Positions 1 through 9,639 of a DNA stretch of 64,000 nt are shown one piece after another; position 1 is the stretch's first letter; every line of letters starts with the position of its first letter. This DNA comes from Nocardioides agariphilus (GTDB taxonomy: Bacteria > Actinomycetota > Actinomycetes > Propionibacteriales > Nocardioidaceae), in assembly GCF_015352445.1 (NCBI RefSeq), contig NZ_JADKPO010000006.1, forward strand, positions 62,001 to 126,000, given 5' to 3'. The translations under genes were made by a program, and so were the position numbers. The notes beneath the pieces were generated by a model. It worked only from the letters and a program-made list of their open reading frames with translations, was not told the DNA's origin and did not search any database.

Positions 1-558
1 CTCGACGGACTGGCGACCGGCGCGTCCGTCATGGTGTTCGGCGCCTACACGCTGGTGAACATCTGGCAGAACAACCAGAACTGCGCGACGGTGGGCGGCG
101 CCAACTGCTACGAGGTGCGTGACCCGCTGGACCTGGCTGTGGTCTCCGCGGCGATCATGGGCGCCTGCTTCGGCTTCCTGTGGTGGAACGCCTCGCCCGC
201 GGCGATCATCATGGGCGATACCGGCTCGCTGGGATTGGGCGGAGCGCTGGCCGGGTTGGCGATCCTGACCCGCACCGAGCTGCTGCTGCTCATCATCGGC
301 GGCCTCTTCGTCGTCATCACCTTGTCGGTGATGATCCAGGTCAGCTTCTTCAAGGCGTCGCGGCGGTTCGCCCTGGTGCGCAAGGTCTTCAGGGTCGGCC
401 CGCAACACCGGGTGTTCCGGATGACCCCGCTCCAGCACCACTTCGAGATGCTCGGCTGGGAGCAGGTCACGATCGTGATCCGCTTCTGGATCATCACCGG
501 TCTGTGCGTGGCCGCGGGTCTTGGCGTCTTCTACGCCCAGTGGGTCATCGGCACATGA
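1..558 (+). CDS. mraY: phospho-N-acetylmuramoyl-pentapeptide transferase, 3' part
   Basis: Integral membrane enzyme that transfers phospho-MurNAc-pentapeptide from UDP to undecaprenyl phosphate, forming lipid I. The gene enters from outside the window; 185 codons are visible, starting in frame with LDGLATG, the end of the family's conserved NLTDGLDGLATG-type motif. Further on, [13 protein letters not shown] and the basic HHFEMLGW segment are MraY signatures, and at least four hydrophobic spans are visible. The stop overlaps the murD start as ATGA, so the two are translationally coupled in the dcw operon. Identity is very secure; only the 5' part is missing. Confidence 0.97.
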   Translation, partial: LDGLATGASVMVFGAYTLVNIWQNNQNCATVGGANCYEVRDPLDLAVVSAAIMGACFGFLWWNASPAAIIMGDTGSLGLGGALAGLAILTRTELLLLIIGGLFVVITLSVMIQVSFFKASRRFALVRKVFRVGPQHRVFRMTPLQHHFEMLGWEQVTIVIRFWIITGLCVAAGLGVFYAQWVIGT

Positions 559-2036
559 CCGATGCCGGCACGCTCGGACGCCGCGACGACTGGTCCGGGG
601 TCCGGGCGGTCGTCGCGGGCTTCGGCGTCTCCGGCTTCGCCGCGGCCGACAACCTGACCCACCTGGGTGCCAAGGTCACGGCGCTGGACGACGTGGCCGA
701 CGGCAAGCTCGAAGGGGCCACCTTGCTCGAGGTGCTGGGTGCCACCGTGAAGCTGCACCCCGGAGCGACCTCGACCCTGCCCGCGGACGCCGACCTCCTG
801 GTGGTATCGCCCGGCTGGAAGCCGTCGGCCCCACTCGTCGTCCAGGCCCACGAGCGAGGCATCCCCGTGTGGGGCGAGGTCGAGCTCGCCTGGCGGCTGC
901 GCGACCTCGACAACCCGGCCCCGTGGCTGTGCGTCACCGGCACCAACGGGAAGACCACGACGGTCCAGATGCTCGATGCGATCCTCGGTGCCGCGGGACT
1001 GCGCAGCGCAGCGGTCGGAAACGTCGGGCGCCCGGTCACGGAGGCGGTGATGGACCCGACGCCGTACGATGTGCTGGCCGTGGAGCTGTCGAGCTTCCAG
1101 CTCCACTACAGCTCCTCGCTCAGTGCCGAGGCAGCGGTGGTCCTCAACCTCGCCGAGGACCACCTCGACTGGTACACCGGCCCGTCCGCGATGGCCGACT
1201 ACGCCGCCGACAAGGGGATCGTCTACGACCGGGTCCAGAAGGCCTGCATCTACAACGTCGCCGACCCGGAGACCGAGCGGCTGGTCCGTGAGGCCGACGT
1301 GATCGAAGGCGCGCGGGCGGTGGGCTTCACGCTCGGCACGCCCGCCGTCGGCATGGTCGGTGTGGTCGAGGACCTGCTGGTCGACCGAGCCTTCATCCCC
1401 GAGCGGCAGACGAGTGCGGCCGAGCTGTGCGCCCTTGCCGACCTGCCCTCACCCGCACCTCACGTGGTGGCCAACGCGTTGGCGGCAGCGGCGTTGGCCC
1501 GTGCCCACGGAGTGCCTCAGGTCGCGGTGCGTGACGGCTTGCGCGGCTTCCGCATCGACGGGCACCGCATCGCCACGGTCGCGACCCACCGGGCGGTGAC
1601 CTGGGTCGACGACTCCAAGGCGACCAACCCGCATGCCGCCCAGTCATCCCTGCAGGCCTACGACCCGGTCGTCTGGGTGGCCGGTGGTCTCGCCAAGGGC
1701 GCGCGCTTCGACGACCTGGTCGCCGCCGTACGCTCCCGCCTGCGCGGCGTGGTGCTGCTCGGCCGCGACCGTGCGGTCATCGCCGAGGCCCTTTCGCGAC
1801 ACGCCCCCGATGTGCCCGTCATCGACACGGGCGGCGACGAGACTGGCTCCGGACAGCAAAGTGGATCGGGCCCGATGGAGCGGGTCGTGGAGGCAGCCGC
1901 CCGACTGGCTCGGCCAGGCGACACGGTTCTGCTGGCTCCCGGCTGCGCCTCCCAGGACCAGTTCCGCAACTACGGCGAGCGTGGCGACGCGTTCGCCGAG
2001 GCCGTACGACGACACATCGCGGGCGCGGACACCTAG
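555..2036 (+). CDS. murD: UDP-N-acetylmuramoylalanine--D-glutamate ligase
   Basis: Cytoplasmic Mur ligase adding D-Glu to UDP-MurNAc-L-Ala with ATP. 493 aa from the ATG at 555, which overlaps the mraY stop (ATGA); an in-frame open stretch extends further upstream but is shadow. The N-terminal UDP-binding domain is followed by the ATP-binding P-loop GTNGKTT at residues 129-135, the central ligase motif around [11 protein letters not shown], and the C-terminal domain with [10 protein letters not shown] and the final [10 protein letters not shown] stretch. Length is slightly above the usual 440-480. It sits between mraY and ftsW as in other actinobacterial dcw clusters. Confidence 0.97.
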   Translation: MTDAGTLGRRDDWSGVRAVVAGFGVSGFAAADNLTHLGAKVTALDDVADGKLEGATLLEVLGATVKLHPGATSTLPADADLLVVSPGWKPSAPLVVQAHERGIPVWGEVELAWRLRDLDNPAPWLCVTGTNGKTTTVQMLDAILGAAGLRSAAVGNVGRPVTEAVMDPTPYDVLAVELSSFQLHYSSSLSAEAAVVLNLAEDHLDWYTGPSAMADYAADKGIVYDRVQKACIYNVADPETERLVREADVIEGARAVGFTLGTPAVGMVGVVEDLLVDRAFIPERQTSAAELCALADLPSPAPHVVANALAAAALARAHGVPQVAVRDGLRGFRIDGHRIATVATHRAVTWVDDSKATNPHAAQSSLQAYDPVVWVAGGLAKGARFDDLVAAVRSRLRGVVLLGRDRAVIAEALSRHAPDVPVIDTGGDETGSGQQSGSGPMERVVEAAARLARPGDTVLLAPGCASQDQFRNYGERGDAFAEAVRRHIAGADT

Positions 2037-2049
2037 AAGGGAGCGGGGC

Positions 2050-3336
2050 TTGGCCACCACGACGCCGACCTCGCCTCCTGCCACCTCCACCCCTGCGACC
2101 TCGGCCAGGTGGCGCTTTCGCAGGATGCGCGGCCTGCGCACCTGGAGCGCCGCGCTCCATCACGCGATCGACCGCCCGCTCACGTCCTACTACCTGCTGC
2201 TGGGTGCGTCGGCGCTGCTGCTGACGATCGGCCTGATCATGGTGCTGAGTGCGTCGAGCGTCTACTCGTTCCGGGTCTACGACAACTCCTACGCGATCGT
2301 CGAGAAGCAGCTGCTGTGGGTGGCGATCGCGGTGCCGTGTGCGTGGATCGCCAGCAGGCTGCCGCTGCGCTGGATCCGCCGCCTCGCCTACCCCGCCTAC
2401 GTCGTGTCGCTGACACTGCTGCTCCTGACCGCGTTCCTCGGCGTGGAGCGCAACGGCAACACCAACTGGCTGGCGCTGGGACCGATCGTGATCCAGCCCT
2501 CCGAGATCGCCAAGCTGTCCTTGATCCTGTGGGCCGCCCACGTCTACGCCAACAAGGACCGGCGCCTGGGCAGCACGCACCAGATCATGATCCCGGTGGT
2601 CCCGGGGCTCCTCCTGGCCACGGGACTGGTGGTCCTCGGCAAGGACCTCGGCACCGGCCTGGTGCTGTTCGCGATCCTGCTCGGCATGCTGTGGGTCGTG
2701 GGTGCGCCGGCGCGCTTCTTCGCCTTCAGCATCTCGGTGGTCAGCGTCTTGGCCCTCTACCTCGCCACGACCAACAAGGAGCGCCTCGAGCGCATCACCA
2801 CCTTTGTCGACCCCTTCAAGGACTTCCACGACACCGGCTGGCAGCCCGCCCACGGTCTGTACGCACTCTCCAGCGGCGGCCTGTTCGGGCAGGGCATCGG
2901 CGCCAGCCAGCAGAAGTGGGGGCAGCTGCCGGAGGCCCACACCGACTTCATCTTCGCTGTCTTGGGCGAGGAGCTCGGGCTGGCGGGCACCTTGTTGGTG
3001 ATCGCGTTGTTCGTGACCATCGCCTACGCCGCGATCCGGGTCGCCACCCGCACGGCCGAGCCGTTCGTCCGCTACATGTGCTTCGGCATCGTGGTCTGGC
3101 TGCTCGGCCAGATGATCATCAACGTCGGCATGGTGCTGGCGCTCCTGCCGGTCATCGGGATCCCGCTGCCACTGGTCTCCTACGGCGGCTCGGCGCTGGT
3201 GCCGTCCGTGGTCGCGCTCGGGCTGCTCGTCGGGTTCGCCCGGCGCGAGCCCGAGGCAGCAGCGGCTCTGCGGCAGCGCCGCCGGTCCCGGTCGGCGGGA
3301 CTCTCCGCCGGGCGAGTCCCCGGCCAGGGCCTGTGA
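2050..3336 (+). CDS. ftsW: SEDS peptidoglycan polymerase FtsW
   Basis: Division-specific SEDS glycosyltransferase that polymerises lipid II at the septum with its cognate PBP. 428 aa from a TTG at 2050 preceded by a GGGAG Shine-Dalgarno; ATG 2125 is an alternative that would remove a 25-residue Thr/Pro-rich cytoplasmic tail. Ten or so hydrophobic spans, the SEDS motifs LSASSVYSF, IQPSEIAKLSLILW, GKDLGTGLV and the C-terminal PLPLVSYGGSALV are visible. The C-terminus is an Arg/Ala-rich cytoplasmic tail. It lies between murD and murG, the expected place for ftsW rather than rodA. Confidence 0.95.
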   Translation: MATTTPTSPPATSTPATSARWRFRRMRGLRTWSAALHHAIDRPLTSYYLLLGASALLLTIGLIMVLSASSVYSFRVYDNSYAIVEKQLLWVAIAVPCAWIASRLPLRWIRRLAYPAYVVSLTLLLLTAFLGVERNGNTNWLALGPIVIQPSEIAKLSLILWAAHVYANKDRRLGSTHQIMIPVVPGLLLATGLVVLGKDLGTGLVLFAILLGMLWVVGAPARFFAFSISVVSVLALYLATTNKERLERITTFVDPFKDFHDTGWQPAHGLYALSSGGLFGQGIGASQQKWGQLPEAHTDFIFAVLGEELGLAGTLLVIALFVTIAYAAIRVATRTAEPFVRYMCFGIVVWLLGQMIINVGMVLALLPVIGIPLPLVSYGGSALVPSVVALGLLVGFARREPEAAAALRQRRRSRSAGLSAGRVPGQGL

Positions 3337-3347
3337 CACCCGGTCTC

Positions 3348-3353
3348 TAGGCT
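3348..3353 (+). promoter_or_regulatory. candidate -10 box of a leaderless murG transcript
   Basis: TAGGCT lies 9 nt before the murG ATG, and no Shine-Dalgarno is present in between. This matches the actinobacterial TAnnnT -10 element of leaderless mRNAs. No convincing -35 is seen. It suggests murG-murC-ftsQ can be transcribed separately from upstream dcw genes. Confidence 0.45.
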
Positions 3354-3362
3354 CGTCTCGAT

Positions 3363-4442
3363 ATGCGCGTACTCCTGGCCGGCGGTGGCACCGCCGGACA
3401 CACCTCGCCCCTGCTGGCCACGGCTGATGCACTGGGCCGGCTCGAGCCGGACGTCGAGATCACCTGCCTGGGCACGCCGCGAGGCCTCGAGAACCGCGTC
3501 GTGCCGGAGGCGGGCTACCCGCTCGAGCTGATCGCGCCCGTGCCGATGCCCCGACGTCCCAACGCCGACCTCGTCAAGCTGCCCGTCCGGCTGCGTGGCG
3601 CCGTACGCGACGCAGCAGCAGTCATCGACCGGACCCGAGCCGAGGTCGTGCTTGGCTTCGGCGGCTACGTCTCGATGCCCGCCTACCTCGCAGCGCGGCG
3701 GCGCGGGGTGCCGATCATCCTCCACGAGCAGAACGCCGTACCCGGCCTCGCCAACAAGGCCGGCGCCCGGCTCGCCCGTCGGGTCGCGGTCAGCTTCCCC
3801 GGCACCCCGCTGCCGAGGGCCGAGTACGTCGGCCTGCCGCTGCGCGCGATGATCGCGCGGCTCGACCGGGCGGCGATGCGCGCGGAGGCTCGTCGCTTCT
3901 TCGACCTCGACCCCGACCGTCCGACCTTGCTGGTGACGGGCGGCTCCCAGGGTGCGCGCAGCCTCAACCAAGCGGTGTCCGGCGCAGCGGGTGCCCTGGC
4001 GGGTGCCGGGGTCCAGGTGCTCCACGTCGTCGGCCCGCAGGGCGAGGCCGACCCCGCTCCGAGCGAGGTGCCCTACGTCGTGGTGCCGTTCGTCGACCGC
4101 ATGGACCTGGCCTACGCAGCCGCCGACCTGGTGCTGTCACGCGGCGGCGCCAACAGTGTGATCGAGGCCGCGGCCGTCGGGCTGCCCGGCATCTTCGTAC
4201 CGTTGCCGCACGGCAACGGCGAGCAGGCGCACAACGCCCGGCCGGTCGTCGAGGCCGGGGGAGGGGTGCTGCTCGACGACGCCGACCTCACCTCGGCCTG
4301 GGTGGCGAGCAACGTGCCGACCCTCGCCAACGACCCGGCACGGCTTGCCGCGATGAGTGCGGCGGCTTCGGGGCTGGTGCCGCGCGACGCAGACGAGCGG
4401 CTCGCCCGCATCGTCCTCGAGGTCGCCGGAGCGGCCAGGTGA
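3363..4442 (+). CDS. murG: UDP-GlcNAc:lipid I N-acetylglucosamine transferase
   Basis: Peripheral membrane GT-B glycosyltransferase converting lipid I to lipid II. 359 aa, the usual length. The N-terminal glycine-rich loop GGGTAGHTSP, LHEQNAVPG in the acceptor domain, the second G-loop VTGGSQGARSLN and the UDP-GlcNAc-binding segment SRGGANSVIEAAAVGLPGIFVPLPH are all intact. The ATG at 3363 is favoured by family length and by the -10-like box just upstream. The stop overlaps the murC GTG start (GTGA). Confidence 0.97.
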   Translation: MRVLLAGGGTAGHTSPLLATADALGRLEPDVEITCLGTPRGLENRVVPEAGYPLELIAPVPMPRRPNADLVKLPVRLRGAVRDAAAVIDRTRAEVVLGFGGYVSMPAYLAARRRGVPIILHEQNAVPGLANKAGARLARRVAVSFPGTPLPRAEYVGLPLRAMIARLDRAAMRAEARRFFDLDPDRPTLLVTGGSQGARSLNQAVSGAAGALAGAGVQVLHVVGPQGEADPAPSEVPYVVVPFVDRMDLAYAAADLVLSRGGANSVIEAAAVGLPGIFVPLPHGNGEQAHNARPVVEAGGGVLLDDADLTSAWVASNVPTLANDPARLAAMSAAASGLVPRDADERLARIVLEVAGAAR

Positions 4443-5854
4443 AGATTCCCGTTCCCGACGTCCTGCTACCCGCCGACGAGCTCGGCAGGGTGCACTTCGT
4501 CGGCATCGGTGGGGCAGCACTGTCGGCGATCGCCCGGATCATGGCGATGCGCCAGCTGCCCGTGACAGGCAGTGACGACAACGACACACCGTTCCTGGCA
4601 GGTCTGCGCGAGCTCGGCGTTACCTGCCACCTCGGCTACGACGCCGCGCACGTCGGGGCCGCCGACACGTTGGTCGTGACGACTGCCGCGCGCGAGGACA
4701 ACCCCGAGGTGCTCGAGGGGCGGCGTCTCGGGCTGCGCATCCTGCCGCGGTCGGCGGGCCTGTGGTCGGTCATGGCCGGTCTGCGGGTCGCGGCCGTCGC
4801 GGGCACCCACGGCAAGACCACGACGACCTCGCTGCTGACCAGCGCGCTGGTGGCCGCCGGGGCCGACCCGACCTATGCCGTCGGAGGGGTGCTGGCCGGC
4901 ACCGGTCACAACGCCGAGGTCGGAGTCGGCGACCTGTTCGTCGCCGAGGCCGACGAGAGCGACGGCGCGTTCCTCGTCTACCACCCGCACGCCGCCGTCG
5001 TGACCAACGTCGCCGCCGACCACCTCGACGTGTGGGGAACCGAGGAGGCCTACCACCGCGCCTTCGACGACTTCGCCGACACCGTCGACCGCGACGGCTT
5101 CCTCGTCTGCTGCATCGACGACCCCGGTGCCCGGGCGCTCGCCGCGCACGCCCGCGCCAGCGGGCTGCGTGTGGTCACCGTCGGGCTTGCCGACGACGCC
5201 GAGGTGCGCGCGACCGACCTGGCCTTCGAAGGCGCCTCGTCGCGGTTCACCGTCAAGCGGGGCCAAGACGTCCTCGGCGAGGTCCGGCTGCTGATCCCCG
5301 GACGCCACTACGTCGTCGACGCCTTGGCCGCCCTGGTCGCGGGGCTCGAGCTCGGCCACTCCTTCGAGGGCCTGCGTGCCGGGCTCGAGGCGTTCGGTGG
5401 CTCGGGTCGCCGCATGGAGGCCAAGGGCGAGGCGGCCGGCGTACGCGTCTACGACAGCTACGCCCACCACCCGACCGAGATCGCGGCCGACCTGGAGGCT
5501 GCCCGTGGCGTCGCAGGGGAGGGCCGCTTGGTCGTTGCCTTCCAACCGCACCTGGTCTCGCGGACCCGCCTGTTCGGCCCGGCGATGGGCCAGGCGCTCG
5601 GGGTGGCCGACGAGGTCGTCGTGCTCGACGTCTACGTCGCGCGCGAGACCGCGGATCCCGACGTCACCGGTCGGCTCGTGGCCGACGCCGTACCTCTCCC
5701 GGACGATCGCGTCGCCTTCGTGCCCGGCGTCGACGAGGCGGCCCTCGAGCTGGCAGCCCGGGCTCGAACTGGCGACCTGGTCCTCACCCTCGGCGCCGGC
5801 AGTGTGACCGAGGTCGGTCCTCGCCTCCTGGAGCTGTTGGCGGTCGACGGATGA
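4439..5854 (+). CDS. murC: UDP-N-acetylmuramate--L-alanine ligase
   Basis: First Mur ligase of the cytoplasmic pathway, adding L-Ala to UDP-MurNAc. 471 aa from a GTG overlapping the murG stop. It begins with the Rossmann motif VHFVGIGGAALSAIARI, followed by the ATP P-loop GTHGKTTTT near residue 122, FVAEADESDGAFL, the central NVAADHLDVWG motif and the C-terminal YDSYAHHPTEIAADL. Order and coupling with murG and ftsQ are typical for the dcw cluster of Actinomycetota. Confidence 0.97.
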   Translation: MKIPVPDVLLPADELGRVHFVGIGGAALSAIARIMAMRQLPVTGSDDNDTPFLAGLRELGVTCHLGYDAAHVGAADTLVVTTAAREDNPEVLEGRRLGLRILPRSAGLWSVMAGLRVAAVAGTHGKTTTTSLLTSALVAAGADPTYAVGGVLAGTGHNAEVGVGDLFVAEADESDGAFLVYHPHAAVVTNVAADHLDVWGTEEAYHRAFDDFADTVDRDGFLVCCIDDPGARALAAHARASGLRVVTVGLADDAEVRATDLAFEGASSRFTVKRGQDVLGEVRLLIPGRHYVVDALAALVAGLELGHSFEGLRAGLEAFGGSGRRMEAKGEAAGVRVYDSYAHHPTEIAADLEAARGVAGEGRLVVAFQPHLVSRTRLFGPAMGQALGVADEVVVLDVYVARETADPDVTGRLVADAVPLPDDRVAFVPGVDEAALELAARARTGDLVLTLGAGSVTEVGPRLLELLAVDG

Positions 5855-6642
5855 AGGCCTTGCGTCGGCAGCCGGTGGCCGACCCGGAGGAGCGTGCGGC
5901 CACCAAGTCCCGCAAGCGCTTCGCCCGGCGACAGTGGAGGCGCCGCTGGCTGGCCTGGCGATACCTGTTGGCCGCCTTCCTCGTGCTGGTGCTGGTCGTC
6001 GGCGGCACCTGGCTGGTCCTCTTCTCCGATGTGCTGACCGTCAAGCGGCTCGACATCTCCGGCAACCGCCTCCTCACCAGGAGCGAGGTGGTGGATGCGG
6101 CGCGCGTGCCGCAGGGCGAACAGCTGGCGCGGGTGGACCTCGACGCGATCTCGGCCCGCCTGCGCGCTCGCGCCGAGGTGCGATCGGTCGTGGTGTCTCG
6201 CAAGTGGCCCGATGCCATCCAGATCGAGATCGTCGAACGGGTTGCCGTCGCCGTCATCGAGATCGGCGGCCAGCTGCGCGGCCTCGACGCCGAGGGCGTG
6301 GTGTTCGACCACTACAAGAAGGCGCCGCCCGGCCTTCCGCGGATCAGCTCGACCTCGCAGACGGACCCCGACGCCCTTCGCGAGGCGGCCACCGTCGTCT
6401 CCGCGCTGCCCAAGGAGCTCTCGGCCATGGTCGACCACATCGAGGTGCTCACCGTCGACCAGATCACCTTGGTCCTGCGTGACCAGCGCATCGTGCTGTG
6501 GGGGAGCAGCGACGACTCCGCCACGAAGGCCGAGGTGCTGCTCAAGCTGTTGCGCCAGCAGGCGCAGGTCTACGACGTCTCCGTTCCCGGTCAGCCCACC
6601 ACCTGCCCCGAGGCGACCGCCGAGGCGTGCCTGAGCGACTGA
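5851..6642 (+). CDS. ftsQ: cell division protein FtsQ (POTRA domain)
   Basis: Bitopic divisome protein linking early and late division proteins. 263 aa from the ATG that overlaps the murC stop (ATGA). A 45-residue Arg-rich cytoplasmic tail precedes one membrane span (about residues 40-61, AWRYLLAAFLVLVLVVGG). The extracytoplasmic POTRA domain follows, beginning VKRLDISGNRLLTRSEV, then the beta domain with the SRKWPDAIQIEIVER signature. The last gene before the ftsZ promoter region. No ftsA follows, as usual in actinobacteria. Confidence 0.93.
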   Translation: MKALRRQPVADPEERAATKSRKRFARRQWRRRWLAWRYLLAAFLVLVLVVGGTWLVLFSDVLTVKRLDISGNRLLTRSEVVDAARVPQGEQLARVDLDAISARLRARAEVRSVVVSRKWPDAIQIEIVERVAVAVIEIGGQLRGLDAEGVVFDHYKKAPPGLPRISSTSQTDPDALREAATVVSALPKELSAMVDHIEVLTVDQITLVLRDQRIVLWGSSDDSATKAEVLLKLLRQQAQVYDVSVPGQPTTCPEATAEACLSD

Positions 6643-6768
6643 GTCGGCGCTCGCTGTCCGCTCGCCGTCAGTGACGGTCTGGCTGTCCCCAGCGACTGGA
6701 GACAGCGAATACGTCACGGACGAAACAGTCATCGGCGTGTCGGCACCATCACCCGTACGACGCTGCCT

Positions 6769-6826
6769 ACTGTCATAGCCAACGCGAGGTTGACATAACT
6801 ATAACCCTCAGGCTGAGGGTGACAGT
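6769..6826 (+). promoter_or_regulatory. ftsZ promoter/operator region with nested dyads
   Basis: Within the 262-nt ftsQ-ftsZ gap, a perfect -35-like TTGACA sits at 6790-6795 and an AT-rich CTATAAC at 6799-6805. An outer inverted repeat ACTGTCA (6769-6775) / TGACAGT (6820-6826) flanks an inner one, ACCCTCA (6804-6810) / TGAGGGT (6814-6820). No -10 is ideally spaced 17 nt from TTGACA, so the exact promoter is uncertain. The region is the most AT-rich stretch of the cluster and likely gives ftsZ its own transcription control. Confidence 0.45.
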
Positions 6827-6904
6827 TCAGGACCCGCCGGAGACTTCCCCAGCCAGCACCACCCAGTGGCCGACCACACGAGACGAGCGAGAGGCGCATC
6901 CGCC

Positions 6905-8125
6905 GTGGCAGCAGCGCAGAACTACCTGGCCATCATCAAGGTCGCCGGCATCGGCGGCGGCGGCGTCAACGCCGTCAACCGGATGATCGAGGTCGGGCTC
7001 AAGGGCGTGGAGTTCATCGCGATCAACACCGACGCCCAGGCCCTCCTGATGAGCGACGCCGACGTCAAGCTCGACATCGGGCGCGAGCTGACCCGTGGGC
7101 TCGGCGCCGGCGCCAACCCCGACGTCGGCCAGCAGGCCGCCGAGGACCACAGCGACGAGATCGAAGAGGTCATCAAGGGCGCCGACATGGTGTTCGTGAC
7201 CGCGGGCGAGGGCGGTGGCACCGGCACCGGCGGTGCGCCGGTGGTCGCGCGGATCGCGCGCAGCCTGGGCGCTTTGACCATCGGTGTCGTGACGCGGCCG
7301 TTCGCCTTCGAGGGACGCCGCCGCGCCAACTCCGCCGAGGAGGGCATCGCCCGTCTCCGCGAGGAGGTCGACACCCTCATCGTGATCCCCAACGACCGGC
7401 TCCTGTCGATCTCCGACCGCAGCGTGTCGGTCCTCGACGCCTTCAAGCAGGCCGACCAGGTGCTGTTCCAGGGCGTCTCTGGCATCACCGACCTGATCAC
7501 GACGCCGGGCCTGATCAACCTCGACTTCGCCGACGTGAAGTCGGTGATGGCCAACGCCGGCTCGGCCCTGATGGGCATCGGCTCGGCGCGAGGCGAGGAC
7601 CGCTCCGTCGCGGCCGCCGAGATGGCCGTGTCCAGCCCGCTGCTCGAGGCCAGCATCGACGGCGCCCACGGGGTGCTGCTCTCGATCGCCGGTGGCTCCG
7701 ACCTCGGGTTGTTCGAGATCAACGAGGCGGCCGCACTCGTCTCGCAGGCCGCACACCCCGAGGCCAACATCATCTTCGGGGCGACCATCGACGACGCGCT
7801 CGGCGACGAGGTCCGCGTCACGGTCATCGCGGCGGGGTTCGACGGGGGCCAGCCCAAGCACAAGAACCACGACGCCACGCTGCGCCGGCCGCAGGGTCGC
7901 CCTCAGCAGAGCCAGGAAGAGACGCGCCGTGCAGCCGAGGCGCTGGCCGCCGAGAAGGCCAAGGCCGCGAGCAGTCCCTCAGAGTCGCGGCGCCCCGAGC
8001 CGGTCGGAGCCCCCGTGCCGCGTCAGGAGCCTGCCCACTCGCAGTCGGCGGCCAAGCCTGCCCGCGAGCCGCGGCCGATGCAGTTCGACGACGACGACCT
8101 CGACATTCCAGACTTCTTGAAGTAG
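6905..8125 (+). CDS. ftsZ: cell division tubulin homologue FtsZ
   Basis: GTPase that polymerises into the Z ring. 406 aa from the GTG at 6905, chosen because GAGAGG lies 10 nt upstream and the product then begins [19 protein letters not shown] as FtsZ proteins of this group do; a GTG at 6866 is in frame but lacks a ribosome site. The tubulin signature [10 protein letters not shown], the T7-loop region [11 protein letters not shown] and the synergy residues are intact. A Gln/Pro/Ala-rich linker (about 315-385) leads to the C-terminal peptide [12 protein letters not shown] that binds SepF in actinobacteria. Confidence 0.98.
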   Translation: MAAAQNYLAIIKVAGIGGGGVNAVNRMIEVGLKGVEFIAINTDAQALLMSDADVKLDIGRELTRGLGAGANPDVGQQAAEDHSDEIEEVIKGADMVFVTAGEGGGTGTGGAPVVARIARSLGALTIGVVTRPFAFEGRRRANSAEEGIARLREEVDTLIVIPNDRLLSISDRSVSVLDAFKQADQVLFQGVSGITDLITTPGLINLDFADVKSVMANAGSALMGIGSARGEDRSVAAAEMAVSSPLLEASIDGAHGVLLSIAGGSDLGLFEINEAAALVSQAAHPEANIIFGATIDDALGDEVRVTVIAAGFDGGQPKHKNHDATLRRPQGRPQQSQEETRRAAEALAAEKAKAASSPSESRRPEPVGAPVPRQEPAHSQSAAKPAREPRPMQFDDDDLDIPDFLK

Positions 8126-8132
8126 GTCGCCC

Positions 8133-8870
8133 CTGTACTCCTCGCGACTCACGCACGGCCCCGTCGAGCTGGCCTTCACCGACCGGCACGGCGGGGTCTC
8201 GCGCGCGCCCTTCGACTCGCTCAACCTGGCCTGGGCGGGCGATGACCCCGAGGCGCTGGCCGAGAACCACCGCCGGTTGTCAGCTGACTTCGCCCCCGAC
8301 GACCCGGTCGCCGTGCTCAGCCAGGTGCACGGCAAGGACGTCGCCTACGTCGGACCCGAAGGACCGCGCAGCGACCTCCACGGTCACCTCCACGCCACCG
8401 CCGACGGGGTGGTGACAGACCAGCCCGGCATGACGCTGATGGTGCGTGGGGCCGACTGCGCGATGGTGCTGTTCGCCGACGCCAGTGCGGGCGTGATCGG
8501 CGGCTGCCACTGTGGCCGGCCGGGCCTGGTGGCAGGTGTCGTGCCAGCCACCATCGACAAGATGCGCGAGCTCGGTGCCGGCGACATCACGGCCTGGCTG
8601 GGACCTCATGTGTGCGGCCGCTGCTATGAGGTTCCGGAGCAGATGCGCGAGGACGTGGCCGCCGTCGTACCCGCCAGCAGGGCCACCACCTCGTGGGGGA
8701 CCCCCTCGGTCGACCTCGGTGCCGGCATCAGGGCCCAGCTCTGCGCGGCTGGCGTCGAGTGCGTCGACCTCTCGCGCTGCACCCTCGAGTCGCCCGACCT
8801 CTACTCCTACCGCCGCGACCACCTCGAGTCGGGGAGACAAGCAGGCGTGATCCGGATGGCACCCAGATGA
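8133..8870 (+). CDS. pgeF: peptidoglycan-editing factor / multicopper polyphenol oxidase family (YfiH)
   Basis: Member of the YfiH/PgeF (formerly laccase-domain) family, which in E. coli removes mis-incorporated L-Ser from UDP-MurNAc peptides and is usually placed next to ftsZ in actinobacteria. The frame opens right after a stop at 8118 and has no ATG, GTG or TTG before residue 49 of the homology, so the start is most likely CTG 8133, with AGTAGG 6 nt upstream; product 245 aa, normal family length. FTDRHGGVS, GADCAMVLF, GGCHCGRPGLVAG and the GPHVCGRCYEVP motif carry the family's His/Cys metal ligands. The extra Cys in HCGRPG, where Ala is usual, is noted. Confidence 0.85.
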   Translation: MYSSRLTHGPVELAFTDRHGGVSRAPFDSLNLAWAGDDPEALAENHRRLSADFAPDDPVAVLSQVHGKDVAYVGPEGPRSDLHGHLHATADGVVTDQPGMTLMVRGADCAMVLFADASAGVIGGCHCGRPGLVAGVVPATIDKMRELGAGDITAWLGPHVCGRCYEVPEQMREDVAAVVPASRATTSWGTPSVDLGAGIRAQLCAAGVECVDLSRCTLESPDLYSYRRDHLESGRQAGVIRMAPR

Positions 8871-8877
8871 GTCCGTC

Positions 8878-9579
8878 ATGAGCACCCGCCGAGACGAGCT
8901 CGCCACCAACCTCGACTCCGTACGCCGACGCATCGCGAACGCCGCCGAGCGTTCCGGTCGCCACCCCGATGAGATCACGCTCGTGGCCGTCACCAAGTAC
9001 TTTCCCGCATCCGACGTCAGGCTCCTTGCGGAGCTCGGGGTCACCGATGTGGGGGAGAACCGCCACCAGGAGGCGCAGGCGAAGGCCGCCGAGTGCGCGG
9101 ACCTCGGCCTCAGGTGGCACTTCATCGGCGGGCTGCAGAGCAACAAGGCTGCCGCCGTCGCCGGCTACGCCGACGTCGTGGAGTCGGTGGACCGCGTCAA
9201 GCTCGTCGATCCGCTCGACCGTGGGGCTCACCAGCGCTCACACCCGGTCGAGGTCCTCATCCAGGTCAGCCTGGACCCGCCGGGTGCCACCGGCAGGTCC
9301 GGCGCCGACCCGGGCGATGTGGACGCGATCGCGGCTGCGATCGAGCAGGCCGCGATGCTGCGTCTGCGCGGGTTGATGGCCGTGGCGCCGCTCGGCGCGG
9401 AGCCGGGGCCGGCGTACTCCCGGCTCGCGGCGATACGCGCACGCTTCCTCTCGACCCGTGCCGGGGCCACGTGGCTATCCGCCGGCATGAGCGGCGACCT
9501 CGAGTCAGCCATCGAAGCCGGCGCGACACACGTGCGCTTGGGCACGGCGGTCCTCGGTACGAGGCCGCGCAACTTGTAA
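8878..9579 (+). CDS. pyridoxal phosphate homeostasis protein (YggS/PROSC family)
   Basis: Single-domain alanine-racemase-fold PLP-binding protein involved in vitamin B6 and amino/keto acid balance, without known catalytic activity. 233 aa; the PLP lysine is K40 in TLVAVTKYFP. Other family marks are GENRHQEAQAK, WHFIGGLQSNK, LRLRGLMAVAP, LSAGMSGDLESAIEAGAT and the terminal VRLGTAVLG. Starts 7 nt after pgeF. The position between ftsZ and sepF is the conserved one across Gram-positive bacteria. Confidence 0.93.
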   Translation: MSTRRDELATNLDSVRRRIANAAERSGRHPDEITLVAVTKYFPASDVRLLAELGVTDVGENRHQEAQAKAAECADLGLRWHFIGGLQSNKAAAVAGYADVVESVDRVKLVDPLDRGAHQRSHPVEVLIQVSLDPPGATGRSGADPGDVDAIAAAIEQAAMLRLRGLMAVAPLGAEPGPAYSRLAAIRARFLSTRAGATWLSAGMSGDLESAIEAGATHVRLGTAVLGTRPRNL

Positions 9580-9639
9580 TGTCAAGATCACTGGCGCCCG
9601 CCTCCGCGGGCCCGGGTCAGCCAACCGGAGGAAGACACC

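Noticed and set aside
8133-8870. Reading pgeF as a laccase with true multicopper chemistry
   Set aside because: The YfiH family was once called laccase-like, but the ftsZ-linked context and known E. coli role favour peptidoglycan editing.
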